A stretch of 64,000 bases of DNA from an uncultured Acidiphilium sp. (GTDB taxonomy: Bacteria > Bacillota > Clostridia > Christensenellales > Borkfalkiaceae), in assembly GCA_902495325.1 (NCBI GenBank), contig CABUWK010000006.1, forward strand, positions 1 through 64,000. The letters run 5' to 3'. Below, one piece after another: positions 35,318 through 43,960 of the stretch (its first letter is position 1; each line of letters starts with the position of its first letter). The notes under the pieces were generated by a model. It was given only the letters and a program-made list of their open reading frames with translations, did not search any database and was not told the DNA's origin. The translations under genes and the position numbers were made by a program.

Positions 35318-36432
35318 TATATCTCGACAACGCGGCTACCACACAGCCGCTTTTTGCCGCCCTCGAAAGGGCGGAAAATTTCAACGAAACCTCTTTTTTC
35401 AATCCTTCCGCTTTGTACCGCGGCGGTCTTCGCGTGCGGGATGAGGTAGAGAAGGCAAGATCTTTTCTTTTAAGCCGTTTCCCCTCGGGATATGACGCGA
35501 TCTTTACGTCCTGCGGTTCGGAAGGAGATAATACGGCGGTCTTTTCCTTTGCGAAAAGAGGGAATGCCGTCACGACGGCGGGAGAACACCCGGCAATTTA
35601 CGAAAGTTTCAAGGCTCTTTCTCAAAGGGGCGTGGAACCTCGTTTCGCGAAACTGAATTCCGACGGCAGCGTAAACGAAGAGAGCTTGTTATCTCTCGTC
35701 GACGAAAAAACGACGCTCGTTTCCGTGGTGCACGTAAATAACGAGACGGGGGCGATCAACGATATCGACCGTCTTGCGGAGATCGTGAAAAAGAAAAACC
35801 CATCCGTGATTTTTCACAGCGACGGGGTTCAGGCATTCGGCAAACTGCCTTATGCGCCTACGCCTAGGATCGACGCCTACACGGTAAGCGCCCACAAAAT
35901 AGGCGGTCTGAAAGGCACGGGGGCTCTGGTGTTCGGAAAGAAACTCAATCTTACGCCGCTGATCTACGGGGGCGGACAGGAAAACGGAAGAAGAAGCGGA
36001 ACGGAGAACGTGTTCGGGATCGTCGTATTCCGCGAAGCGATGAAAACCCGTTTCGCGACGATCCGCGATGATTATGCGAGGATCGCGGAAACGAAAAGGA
36101 AATTTATCGAACGGCTGAATCGGGATAACGTCCGCGTGCTTTCGGGCGAAAATTCGTCGGCATATCTTGTCAGTCTTTCCGCAGAAGGGTTGCGGGGAGA
36201 GGTGATACAACATATGATGGAAGATCACGATATCGTGATCGGTACGGGTTCCGCCTGTTCGTCCCGCCATCGTCACAGCAGAATTCTGACGGAATGCGGA
36301 TATTCGCCCGCCGTGCTCGACGGCGCGCTCAGGATCAGTTTCTGCGCCGACACCAAAGAAGACGACGCGTTGTTTGCCGCCGACAAGCTGAACGAATGCG
36401 TAGCAAAATTAAAAGGAATCATGAAAAAATGA
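35314..36432 (+). CDS. Cysteine desulfurase (NifS/IscS family), 372 aa
   Basis: PLP enzyme taking sulfur from cysteine. N-terminal IYLDNAATTQPL is diagnostic; VVHVNNETGAIND and HSDGVQAFGKLP hold cofactor contacts. The PLP lysine is in TVSAHKIGGLKGTGAL (K near residue 195); GGGQENGRRSGTENV follows. The persulfide Cys lies in GTGSACSSRHRHS. Immediately followed by thiI with an ATGA overlap, so it probably feeds sulfur to ThiI for 4-thiouridine in tRNA, as in the NifZ-ThiI pairs of Firmicutes. Confidence 0.93.
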   Translation: MIYLDNAATTQPLFAALERAENFNETSFFNPSALYRGGLRVRDEVEKARSFLLSRFPSGYDAIFTSCGSEGDNTAVFSFAKRGNAVTTAGEHPAIYESFKALSQRGVEPRFAKLNSDGSVNEESLLSLVDEKTTLVSVVHVNNETGAINDIDRLAEIVKKKNPSVIFHSDGVQAFGKLPYAPTPRIDAYTVSAHKIGGLKGTGALVFGKKLNLTPLIYGGGQENGRRSGTENVFGIVVFREAMKTRFATIRDDYARIAETKRKFIERLNRDNVRVLSGENSSAYLVSLSAEGLRGEVIQHMMEDHDIVIGTGSACSSRHRHSRILTECGYSPAVLDGALRISFCADTKEDDALFAADKLNECVAKLKGIMKK

Positions 36433-37586
36433 ACAAAGTTATCGTTATAAGAGTTTGCGAGATCTTTCTGAAAGGCAAAAACAGAAGTTATTTTCTTTCT
36501 CTGCTGGAAAAACACATCCGGAATTCTCTCGAAGAGATCCCTCATAAACTGGTAAAATTACAGATGCGCTATCTGATCGAAGGTTATGACGCATGCGACG
36601 AAGAGAAGATCCTTTCTCTTCTTCTTAAGATAAGCGGTATTCATACGGTAAGTCCCGGATATTCCACGGAAACGGATTACGAAAAAATCAAAGAGTGCGC
36701 CCTTTTTCTTTGCAAGGGAAAGACGGGTACCTTCAAGGCGGAAACCAACCGCGCGGATAAAACGTTTCCGATGCAGTCGGTGGAAGTATCGCGGGAACTC
36801 GGACACGATATTCTTTCCGCTTATCCGGACGCTCTATCCGTAGACGTGAAATCGCCGGAGCTTGTACTGCACGTCGATATCCGCGAAAGCGGCGTAACGC
36901 TTTTGTATACCGACACCTTCAAGGGGATCGGCGGAATGCCCGTCGGTTCGTCCGGGCACGGTTTTCTTATGCTTTCCGGCGGGATCGACAGTCCCGTTGC
37001 CGGTTACATGATGGCAAAAAGGGGGATGAATCTTTCCTGCGTGCATTTCCACAGCTATCCCTATACGGGCGAAGCCGCCAAAGAAAAAGTGATCAAGCTG
37101 GCAGGGATCGTCGCCGAATACGCCGGTCCTATGGACGTTTACGTGGTCGGGTTTACCCATATTCAGGAAGCCATACACGAAAAGTGTGCGGAAGAACTGA
37201 TGATCACGCTGATGCGCCGCTTTATGATGAGGATCACCGAAAGGATCGCGCTCGCGAACGGCGGGCAGGCGATCGTTACGGGGGAGAGCCTCGGACAGGT
37301 CGCCAGCCAGACAATGGAGAGCATCACTTCTTCGAATTCCGTCGTGAAGATGCCCGTTTTCCGCCCGCTGATCGCATTCGATAAACTCGAAACGATCGAG
37401 ATCGCGAATAAAATCGACACGTACGAAACTTCCATTCTCCCCTATGAAGATTGCTGTACCGTTTTCCTTCCGAAATATCCCGCGATCAAACCGAAGATGG
37501 AACGGATCCTTCGCGAAGAAAACCGCCTCGACGTGGAAGGGCTGATCGCGGAAGCTCTTGCGAACGTGGAAAAGATCTCCGTGTAA
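36429..37586 (+). CDS. thiI: tRNA 4-thiouridine synthase ThiI, 385 aa
   Basis: Adenylates and thiolates U8 of tRNA. The N-terminal ferredoxin-like part (VIVIRVCEIFLKGKNRSYF) leads into the THUMP domain (about residues 60-165). The PP-loop ATPase motif is SGGIDSPVAGYM near residue 183, followed by HFHSYPYT. It lacks the E. coli rhodanese domain, as in Bacillus. The start at 36429 overlaps the desulfurase stop; the longer open frame upstream is a shadow. Confidence 0.93.
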   Translation: MNKVIVIRVCEIFLKGKNRSYFLSLLEKHIRNSLEEIPHKLVKLQMRYLIEGYDACDEEKILSLLLKISGIHTVSPGYSTETDYEKIKECALFLCKGKTGTFKAETNRADKTFPMQSVEVSRELGHDILSAYPDALSVDVKSPELVLHVDIRESGVTLLYTDTFKGIGGMPVGSSGHGFLMLSGGIDSPVAGYMMAKRGMNLSCVHFHSYPYTGEAAKEKVIKLAGIVAEYAGPMDVYVVGFTHIQEAIHEKCAEELMITLMRRFMMRITERIALANGGQAIVTGESLGQVASQTMESITSSNSVVKMPVFRPLIAFDKLETIEIANKIDTYETSILPYEDCCTVFLPKYPAIKPKMERILREENRLDVEGLIAEALANVEKISV

Positions 37587-37640
37587 AAAACGCCGGAGGT
37601 CGGAAATGCCCGGTCTGCAGGCCGCAGGCAAAGCGGGCGT

Positions 37641-39833
37641 TCAGTCGTTCCACCAATCGAACCCCGAAAGTTTTTCCTTTTTGCCGTCCGTTTTTACGGG
37701 CGGTATTTTTATACGTTCTCCTTCCTCTCTCACGCCGTTTTCGATCCGGTAAGGGGTAAGGGTATATCGGTAAACGGTATCGCCTTTCAGATCCGTCACG
37801 GCAAGCGTTTCGCCCGAATGCAGGATAAATTCTCGTTCTCCTTCGTTTTCGTCAACGAGGATATCGGAGTCGTCTTCACAAACGCAAAAGATTTCAAAAT
37901 TTCCGTTTTTATAAGTGATTTTATAATCTTTTATGTGTGGTGCGACAGGTGGCTTTTCCGTTTCCGGCTCGGTGCCGGCAAGGAAATAAAACGGGTTTCC
38001 CTTTCCGGAAGAGACGGAGTAAAGTTTCGGCACGTCTCCTTCCGTATCCCTGATCACATTTGTTTTTATAACGCCGTCCGGACAGGGAAATTCTCCGGGC
38101 GGATCGTTTTTATGCAAGGCGGAGAGAACGTCTCCCGCCATTGCGGCGGGGTAACTTCCGCCCGAAACGGAATTTGCCATCGGAGAGAAATCGGCGTTTC
38201 CGAGCCATACCGCAACCGTATAATCTTTCGTGAAAGCAACGCAGTAAGCGTCCGTGTTTCCCGAAGAAGATCCGTTCGTACCCGTTTTCGCGCAAACGGA
38301 AAAGGGAAGAGCGGAAAGTTTTCTCGCCGTTCCGTATCCGACGCACGCCTGCAGCATGTCCCGGACGATAAACGCCGTTCCGGGGCTGAAAACGTCTTCT
38401 TTTTTCGTTTCCGCGCGGTAAACAAGGGTCCCGTCTTTTCGTCTGATCTCCGAAACGAATTTCGGTTTCGTATAAGCTCCGTCTCCGGAAAAGGGGAGAT
38501 ATGCTCCCGCAAGCGTTTTTAAATCGATCCCGCCGCTGATGTTTCCGAGCGCGGCGGAAAGATCGTCGTTCTTGATAGAAACGCCGAGTTTTTCCGCATA
38601 CGCTTTTGCTTTCTTTACGCCGAGATTACGATAAACGGATACCGCCGCAACGTTGGAACTGTAAGCAAGCGCGTCCTTCACGCTGATATAACCGCGGTAT
38701 TTGTTGCCGTAATTCGAGGGGGAATATTTCCCGAAATCCGTTTTGCGATCGTCGATCACGCTCGCTTCCGTAACGATTTTTTCTTCGATCGCGGGGGCGT
38801 ATACGAGCCATGGTTTCGCGCAGGATGCGGGAATCCGGCAAAGTTCTCCGGTATCGGACGCGCAGGCGATCACCTTACCCCCGTCATTGGATAAAACGAC
38901 TGTCGCGAAGTTGCATGAAAGCGCGTAATCTTCCGCGAGCGGAAGGGCGTTTTCCGCATCTTCCCGATAAAACGTTTTCACGGTATAACCGCTCAGCCCG
39001 TTTTCGTTTTCCAGCCCGAGGATATCCGCCGCCTCCGCGAGAGAAAGAGAAACATAGTATTTCTTCCTTTCGTAATCTTCTTTAAAATTTAAGACAATAT
39101 CTTTTATTTTCGCTTGTTTATATTCCGTTTCGCTTATGAGCCCCTGAGCTTGCATCTCGGAAAGAACAAGGTTTCTGCGCCGCTTCGCGCCTTCCGGATT
39201 TTTAAAGGGATCGAGAACGGAAGGCGCCTTTACGAGGGCGGCGAGCGTCGCGCCTTCTTCGAGCGTGAGTTCGCACGGCTTTTTGCCGAAATAAGTTTTT
39301 GCCGCCCGACCGATACCGTAACAGCCTTCACCGAAGTAAACGCGGTTTAAGTAGGCGGTAAGAATCTCGTCTTTCGAAAAACTTCTCTCGAGTTCCTTTG
39401 TCAGTTTATATTCCTTCATCTTCCGCGTGAACGTTTTCTCCCGCGAAAGGTAAACGTTTTTCACGAGTTGCTGGCTGATCGTGGAACCGCCTTCCTTTAA
39501 GGAAAAGGAGAGCAGGTTGTTTTTCGTTGCCCTCAGAAGGGCGCGCGCGTCAATTCCGTTATGGCGGTAAAACCGTTTGTCTTCAATCGCCACGAAAGCG
39601 TTTTTTACGGAAACGGGAATATCCCGCGAGCAGGTATAGTCGTCGTTTTCGGTGAGAGCGTTTCCGTTCTCGTCCGTTACGATACAGGCAACGCTTTTGC
39701 TTCCGAGGAGTTCCGGGTCGAAACGAACCCCTTTCGTGACCGCAAAATAAAACGCGCCGGCACCCGCAGCCGACACCGAGACGATCAGAATGAGAAACAG
39801 CAGAATTTTCGCCGTGATACGTAACCCTTTCAT
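37641..39833 (-). CDS. Class A penicillin-binding protein (PBP1A type), 730 aa
   Basis: Bifunctional peptidoglycan synthase with one N-terminal membrane anchor (about residues 6-28). The GT51 glycosyltransferase shows AIEDKRFYRHNGIDARALLR and GGSTISQQLVKNVYLS with the catalytic Glu. The transpeptidase has SCAK (S-x-x-K), YSSNVAAV (S-x-N) and CAKTGTNGSS (K-T-G). A short C-terminal extension with acidic VCEDDSDILVDENEGE follows. The ATG at 39833 starts at the natural signal anchor; an upstream in-frame ATG at 39863 gives ten more residues and neither has a good ribosome site. It is the only gene of this strand between mgtE and the 46.9 kb exonuclease, and divergent from miaB. Confidence 0.93.
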   Translation of the reverse strand: MKGLRITAKILLFLILIVSVSAAGAGAFYFAVTKGVRFDPELLGSKSVACIVTDENGNALTENDDYTCSRDIPVSVKNAFVAIEDKRFYRHNGIDARALLRATKNNLLSFSLKEGGSTISQQLVKNVYLSREKTFTRKMKEYKLTKELERSFSKDEILTAYLNRVYFGEGCYGIGRAAKTYFGKKPCELTLEEGATLAALVKAPSVLDPFKNPEGAKRRRNLVLSEMQAQGLISETEYKQAKIKDIVLNFKEDYERKKYYVSLSLAEAADILGLENENGLSGYTVKTFYREDAENALPLAEDYALSCNFATVVLSNDGGKVIACASDTGELCRIPASCAKPWLVYAPAIEEKIVTEASVIDDRKTDFGKYSPSNYGNKYRGYISVKDALAYSSNVAAVSVYRNLGVKKAKAYAEKLGVSIKNDDLSAALGNISGGIDLKTLAGAYLPFSGDGAYTKPKFVSEIRRKDGTLVYRAETKKEDVFSPGTAFIVRDMLQACVGYGTARKLSALPFSVCAKTGTNGSSSGNTDAYCVAFTKDYTVAVWLGNADFSPMANSVSGGSYPAAMAGDVLSALHKNDPPGEFPCPDGVIKTNVIRDTEGDVPKLYSVSSGKGNPFYFLAGTEPETEKPPVAPHIKDYKITYKNGNFEIFCVCEDDSDILVDENEGEREFILHSGETLAVTDLKGDTVYRYTLTPYRIENGVREEGERIKIPPVKTDGKKEKLSGFDWWND

Positions 39834-39877
39834 ATCGCATATTATGGGAATTTTTCCGATCATTATGCCGATATCGC

Positions 39878-39906
39878 TTGATAAATTTTCCGTTTTCCGC
39901 TATAAT
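39878..39906 (+). promoter_or_regulatory. Promoter of miaB, leaderless
   Basis: TTGATA, 17-base spacer, perfect TATAAT. The ATG at 39914 lies 7 bases after the -10, so the mRNA should begin at or next to the start codon. Confidence 0.75.
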
Positions 39907-39913
39907 ATTGTTT

Positions 39914-41230
39914 ATGAAAAAATATCTGATCTATACATACGGTTGCCAGATGAACGTACACGAATCGGAGAAGATCGCAGGCATCCTTTCGGCGAAAGGA
40001 TACGAAAAGTGCGAAAACGCCGAAGAAGCAGACGTCATCGTTTTCAATACCTGCTGCGTGCGCGAAAATGCGGAGCAGCACGCGTTCGGCAACATCGGAA
40101 TGTTCAAAAAACTGAAGAAGGAAAAACCGGGGCTGATCCTTGCCGTATGCGGTTGTATGACCCAACAGGGGGATTTCGCCCGCAGGCTGCACGAGTCTTT
40201 CCCGTACGTGGATATCATCCTCGGGACCTTTAATATCGACGAATTCGGCGATCTGCTCGACAAAAAGCTCGCCACGACGAAATCGGTGATCGAGATCCGC
40301 GAAAAGAACGGCGAGGTGACGGAAGGGATCAGACCGATGCGGTCGAGTTACCCCAACGCCTGGGTGAACGTGATGTACGGCTGCAACAATTTCTGTTCTT
40401 ACTGTATCGTTCCGTACGTCCGCGGGAGAGAACGCAGCAGAAAAGCGGAAGACGTGATAAAGGAAGTCCGTTCGCTCGTGGACGAGGGGTATAAGGAGAT
40501 CACTCTTCTCGGTCAGAACGTAAATTCCTACGGAAAGGATCTCGGCGACGATTCCTCTTTCGCGGGGCTTCTGAACGAGATCGGAAAAATCGAAGGGAAG
40601 TTCCGCCTTCGCTTCATGTCCAACCACCCGAAGGATCTGACGGAAGACGTGGTGATCGCATTGAAAAACAACCCCCACGCGTGCAGGGCGATACATCTTC
40701 CCGTGCAGTCGGGAAGCGACAGGATCCTGAAGCTGATGAACCGCAGATACACGGCGGAAAGTTATACAGAAAAGGTGGAGATGATCAGGCGGCTTCTGCC
40801 AGGCTGTGCGATCACGACGGACGTGATCGTCGGGTTCCCGACCGAAACGGAAGAAGATTTCGGAGATACCGTAGCCCTTCTCGACCGCATCGGGTTCGAC
40901 GGGGCGTTTACCTTCGTATATTCCCCCCGCGAGGGAACGAAAGCCGCGGCGATGGACGGGCAGATCCCCGACGAGGTGAAAAAGGACAGGATCATGCGGC
41001 TCGTGGAATATCAGAACGAAAAAAACCGCGACGAATCCAAAGAGTATATCGGAAAAACGGTGGAGATCCTCTGCGAGGATTTCGACGAAAAGAAGAAAAA
41101 ATACATGGGACGGGACGAACGGGGCAGAATGGCATACTTCGATTCTCCCGTCGGCGTGATCGGAAAATTCCTGCAGGTAAAAATCACCTCGACGGGCGGC
41201 ATGAGCCTGATCGGCGAAATTGCGGAATGA
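39914..41230 (+). CDS. miaB: tRNA 2-methylthio-N6-isopentenyladenosine37 methylthiotransferase MiaB, 438 aa
   Basis: Radical-SAM enzyme adding the methylthio group to i6A37, the product of MiaA encoded 6 kb downstream. The N-terminal cluster cysteines are in YTYGCQMNVHES, FNTCCVRENAE and AVCGCMTQQ. The radical-SAM triad is YGCNNFCSYCIVPYVRGRE. The TRAM domain ends the protein. MKKYLIYTYGCQMN is the family start; a 12-residue upstream extension of the frame is inside the promoter. No Shine-Dalgarno is visible. Confidence 0.95.
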   Translation: MKKYLIYTYGCQMNVHESEKIAGILSAKGYEKCENAEEADVIVFNTCCVRENAEQHAFGNIGMFKKLKKEKPGLILAVCGCMTQQGDFARRLHESFPYVDIILGTFNIDEFGDLLDKKLATTKSVIEIREKNGEVTEGIRPMRSSYPNAWVNVMYGCNNFCSYCIVPYVRGRERSRKAEDVIKEVRSLVDEGYKEITLLGQNVNSYGKDLGDDSSFAGLLNEIGKIEGKFRLRFMSNHPKDLTEDVVIALKNNPHACRAIHLPVQSGSDRILKLMNRRYTAESYTEKVEMIRRLLPGCAITTDVIVGFPTETEEDFGDTVALLDRIGFDGAFTFVYSPREGTKAAAMDGQIPDEVKKDRIMRLVEYQNEKNRDESKEYIGKTVEILCEDFDEKKKKYMGRDERGRMAYFDSPVGVIGKFLQVKITSTGGMSLIGEIAE

Positions 41231-41284
41231 CGTTCGCAGAAATGAGGAACGGGCTGCTCTCGGCAGCCGGACACGGAGAATACT

Positions 41285-43900
41285 ATGGCTGAAAAAAAAT
41301 TCGAAAAGTCGGACATGATGAAACACTACGATACGATCAAAGAGAAATATCCCGATTGCATCGTGTTTTATCGTCTCGGGGACTTTTACGAAATGTTCTT
41401 TGACGACGCGATCAAAGTTTCGGGAATGCTCGATCTCACGCTTACGGGGAGAGACTGCGGGCTCGAACAGCGCGCCCCCATGTGCGGGATCCCTTATCAC
41501 GCGGCGGACGAATATATCGCGAAACTCGTCGCTCTGGGAGAAAAAGTCGCGATCTGCGAACAACTTTCCGAACCGGGAAAGGGAAAAGGACTTGTCGAGC
41601 GGGACGTCATCCGCATCGTGTCTTCCGGCACGGTGACGGAATCGGAACTGATCGACGAGGGGAAAAACAACTTTATCGCCTGCGTTTACGCAACGCGCGC
41701 TTCCGTCGGAGTCGCCTGGTGCGACATTACGACGGGGCAGTTTTACGCGAAATCGTTTGAAGGGGACAATGCGGAATCCGATCTTTGCGATCATCTCGTG
41801 CGGATCTCTCCGGCGGAGATAATCTGCAATCCGCAATTCCTTTCCCGCGCGAACGAAATGCCCGTCGTACAACATAAGGTAATACCGCCTTTCAACGGCT
41901 ATTCGGAGCGGGCTTTTTTGCGGGAAAATGCGGAAAAGGTCGTGCGGGAACAGTTTGCCGTGCATTCTCTTTCCGTATTCGGGATCGAAGAAGACCCGGC
42001 GGTCGTCGGCGCATGCGGAGCTCTTCTGGCGTACTTACGCGAAACGCAGAAACACGCTCTTCGCAACATCGATAACGTATCGCTGGAAGTTTCGTCCGAA
42101 CAGATGATCTTCGACGCTTCCGCTCTCCGCAATCTCGAACTCGTGAAAAATCAGAGGGACGGAAAGACGTACGGTACCCTTTTATGGGTGCTTGACAAAA
42201 CGACCACCGCGATGGGAAAAAGAATGATGAGGAACTGGGTCCTTTCTCCTCTCACTTCTCCCGAAAAAATCGCTTACCGTCTCGACGGGGTGGAAGAACT
42301 CTCGAAAAGCGCGGTGCTCAGGGAAGGGCTTACCGAAAGACTGAAGGGGATCAAAGACACGGAGAGGATCGCAGGGCGCATTTCCAACGACCGCATCTCG
42401 CCGAAGGACTGCGAAACCCTCGCGAAATCGATCGCGGCTTTTCCGTCCGTCAAGCTTCTGCTGTTCGGCGTTTCCTCCGCGATTTTAAAAGACGCAGACA
42501 AATACATTTACGGGTTCGAAGATCTTTCTTCTCTTCTCGAAAGCGCGATCGTGGAAAACGCCCCCGTCGTCACGAAGGACGGCGGTTTTATCAAAGACGG
42601 ATTCGACCCGGAACTCGACCGCCTGCGCGGCATCCGCGAGAACGCCGCTTCCGTCATCAAAAAAATGGAAGAGACGGAGCGCGAGAAAACGGGGATCAAA
42701 AATCTTAAAATCGGTTATAACCGTGTTTTCGGCTATTATATCGAGGTTACCAATTCCTTTAAAGAACTCGTTCCTTACGATTACATCCGCAAGCAGACCC
42801 TGACGGGGGGCGAACGGTATATCACGGAAGAACTGAAAAAAGTGGAAGAAGAGATCCTGACGAGCAGCGAACGCTGTAAAAAAATCGAAGGGGAGATCTT
42901 CGAAAAGATCCGCGGCGTTCTCCGCGAGAACATAAAGAAATTGCAGGCTTCTTCCCGTGCGATCGCCTGTCTCGACTGCATTTTGTCCTTCGCCGCGGTT
43001 GCAAAAGACAACAATTACGTCCGCCCGACGATCGTTCCGAGCGACAAGCCGATGAACGTGGTTCAGGGCAGGCATCCCGTGGTGGAATGTGTTTCCAAAG
43101 AGCCGTTTATCGCGAACGACACCCTTCTCGATACGGACGAAAACAGAGTGCTCATCGTAACGGGACCGAACATGGCGGGCAAAAGCACTTACATGCGGCA
43201 GAACGCCCTGATCGCCGTCATGGCGCATATGGGGTCGTTCGTTCCCGCGAAATCCGCAGAGATCCCCGTGATCGACCGCATTTTTACGAGGATCGGCGCG
43301 AGCGACAATCTGATTTTCGATCAGAGTACCTTTATGGTGGAAATGACGGAAGTCGCTTCCATTCTCCGCCATGCGACCTCGAAAAGTCTGCTGATCCTCG
43401 ACGAAGTCGGCAGGGGAACAAGTACGTACGACGGTCTTTCGATCGCCTGGGCGGTCGTGGAATACCTTGCGAAAACGGTGAAAGCGAAAACGTTGTTCGC
43501 GACCCATTATCACGAACTTTCCGAGCTGGAAGGGGTGATCGACGGCGTGAAGAACTATAAGATCACCGTCCGCGAGATCAACGGGAAAGTGGTGTTTTTA
43601 AGAAAGATCATGCGGGGCAGCGCAAACCGCAGTTTCGGGATCGAAGTGGCGTCTCTCGCGGGCATTCCGTCTGACGTGACGGCGCGCGCAAAAGCCATTT
43701 TAAAGAAACTCGAGAAAAACGATCTCGCGAAATCCTCTGCGGGCGATCTTCCCGCAGAAGAAGAGATCGAAGAGGAAATCGCTCCCGCGCTTTCGGAAAC
43801 GGAAGAGGCGATCCGGGACGCAGACGTGAACTGCATGACGCCGCTCGATGCGTTAAAACTGATTTCCGATTTAAAGAAAAAGTTGCAAAATAACAGATAA
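41285..43900 (+). CDS. mutS: DNA mismatch repair protein MutS, 871 aa
   Basis: Recognises mismatches. The mismatch-contact motif near residue 34 is FYRLGDFYEMFFDDA (Phe-Tyr-Glu). Connector, lever and clamp follow. Walker A is VTGPNMAGKSTYMRQ, Walker B SLLILDEVGRGTSTYDG, then TLFATHYHELSELE. The C-terminus ends after a short acidic linker and TPLDALKLISDLKKKLQ. Between miaB and mutS a 21-codon frame starts in ATGA overlap with the miaB stop (41227) and ends at 41292, just past the mutS ATG, which could couple translation. CGGAGAA precedes the ATG. Confidence 0.97.
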   Translation: MAEKKFEKSDMMKHYDTIKEKYPDCIVFYRLGDFYEMFFDDAIKVSGMLDLTLTGRDCGLEQRAPMCGIPYHAADEYIAKLVALGEKVAICEQLSEPGKGKGLVERDVIRIVSSGTVTESELIDEGKNNFIACVYATRASVGVAWCDITTGQFYAKSFEGDNAESDLCDHLVRISPAEIICNPQFLSRANEMPVVQHKVIPPFNGYSERAFLRENAEKVVREQFAVHSLSVFGIEEDPAVVGACGALLAYLRETQKHALRNIDNVSLEVSSEQMIFDASALRNLELVKNQRDGKTYGTLLWVLDKTTTAMGKRMMRNWVLSPLTSPEKIAYRLDGVEELSKSAVLREGLTERLKGIKDTERIAGRISNDRISPKDCETLAKSIAAFPSVKLLLFGVSSAILKDADKYIYGFEDLSSLLESAIVENAPVVTKDGGFIKDGFDPELDRLRGIRENAASVIKKMEETEREKTGIKNLKIGYNRVFGYYIEVTNSFKELVPYDYIRKQTLTGGERYITEELKKVEEEILTSSERCKKIEGEIFEKIRGVLRENIKKLQASSRAIACLDCILSFAAVAKDNNYVRPTIVPSDKPMNVVQGRHPVVECVSKEPFIANDTLLDTDENRVLIVTGPNMAGKSTYMRQNALIAVMAHMGSFVPAKSAEIPVIDRIFTRIGASDNLIFDQSTFMVEMTEVASILRHATSKSLLILDEVGRGTSTYDGLSIAWAVVEYLAKTVKAKTLFATHYHELSELEGVIDGVKNYKITVREINGKVVFLRKIMRGSANRSFGIEVASLAGIPSDVTARAKAILKKLEKNDLAKSSAGDLPAEEEIEEEIAPALSETEEAIRDADVNCMTPLDALKLISDLKKKLQNNR

Positions 43901-43960
43901 AATATTAAATTATTAATTGTTTTACGTGTTTTTAAAATACGGGGATTCTATTCAGGAACT

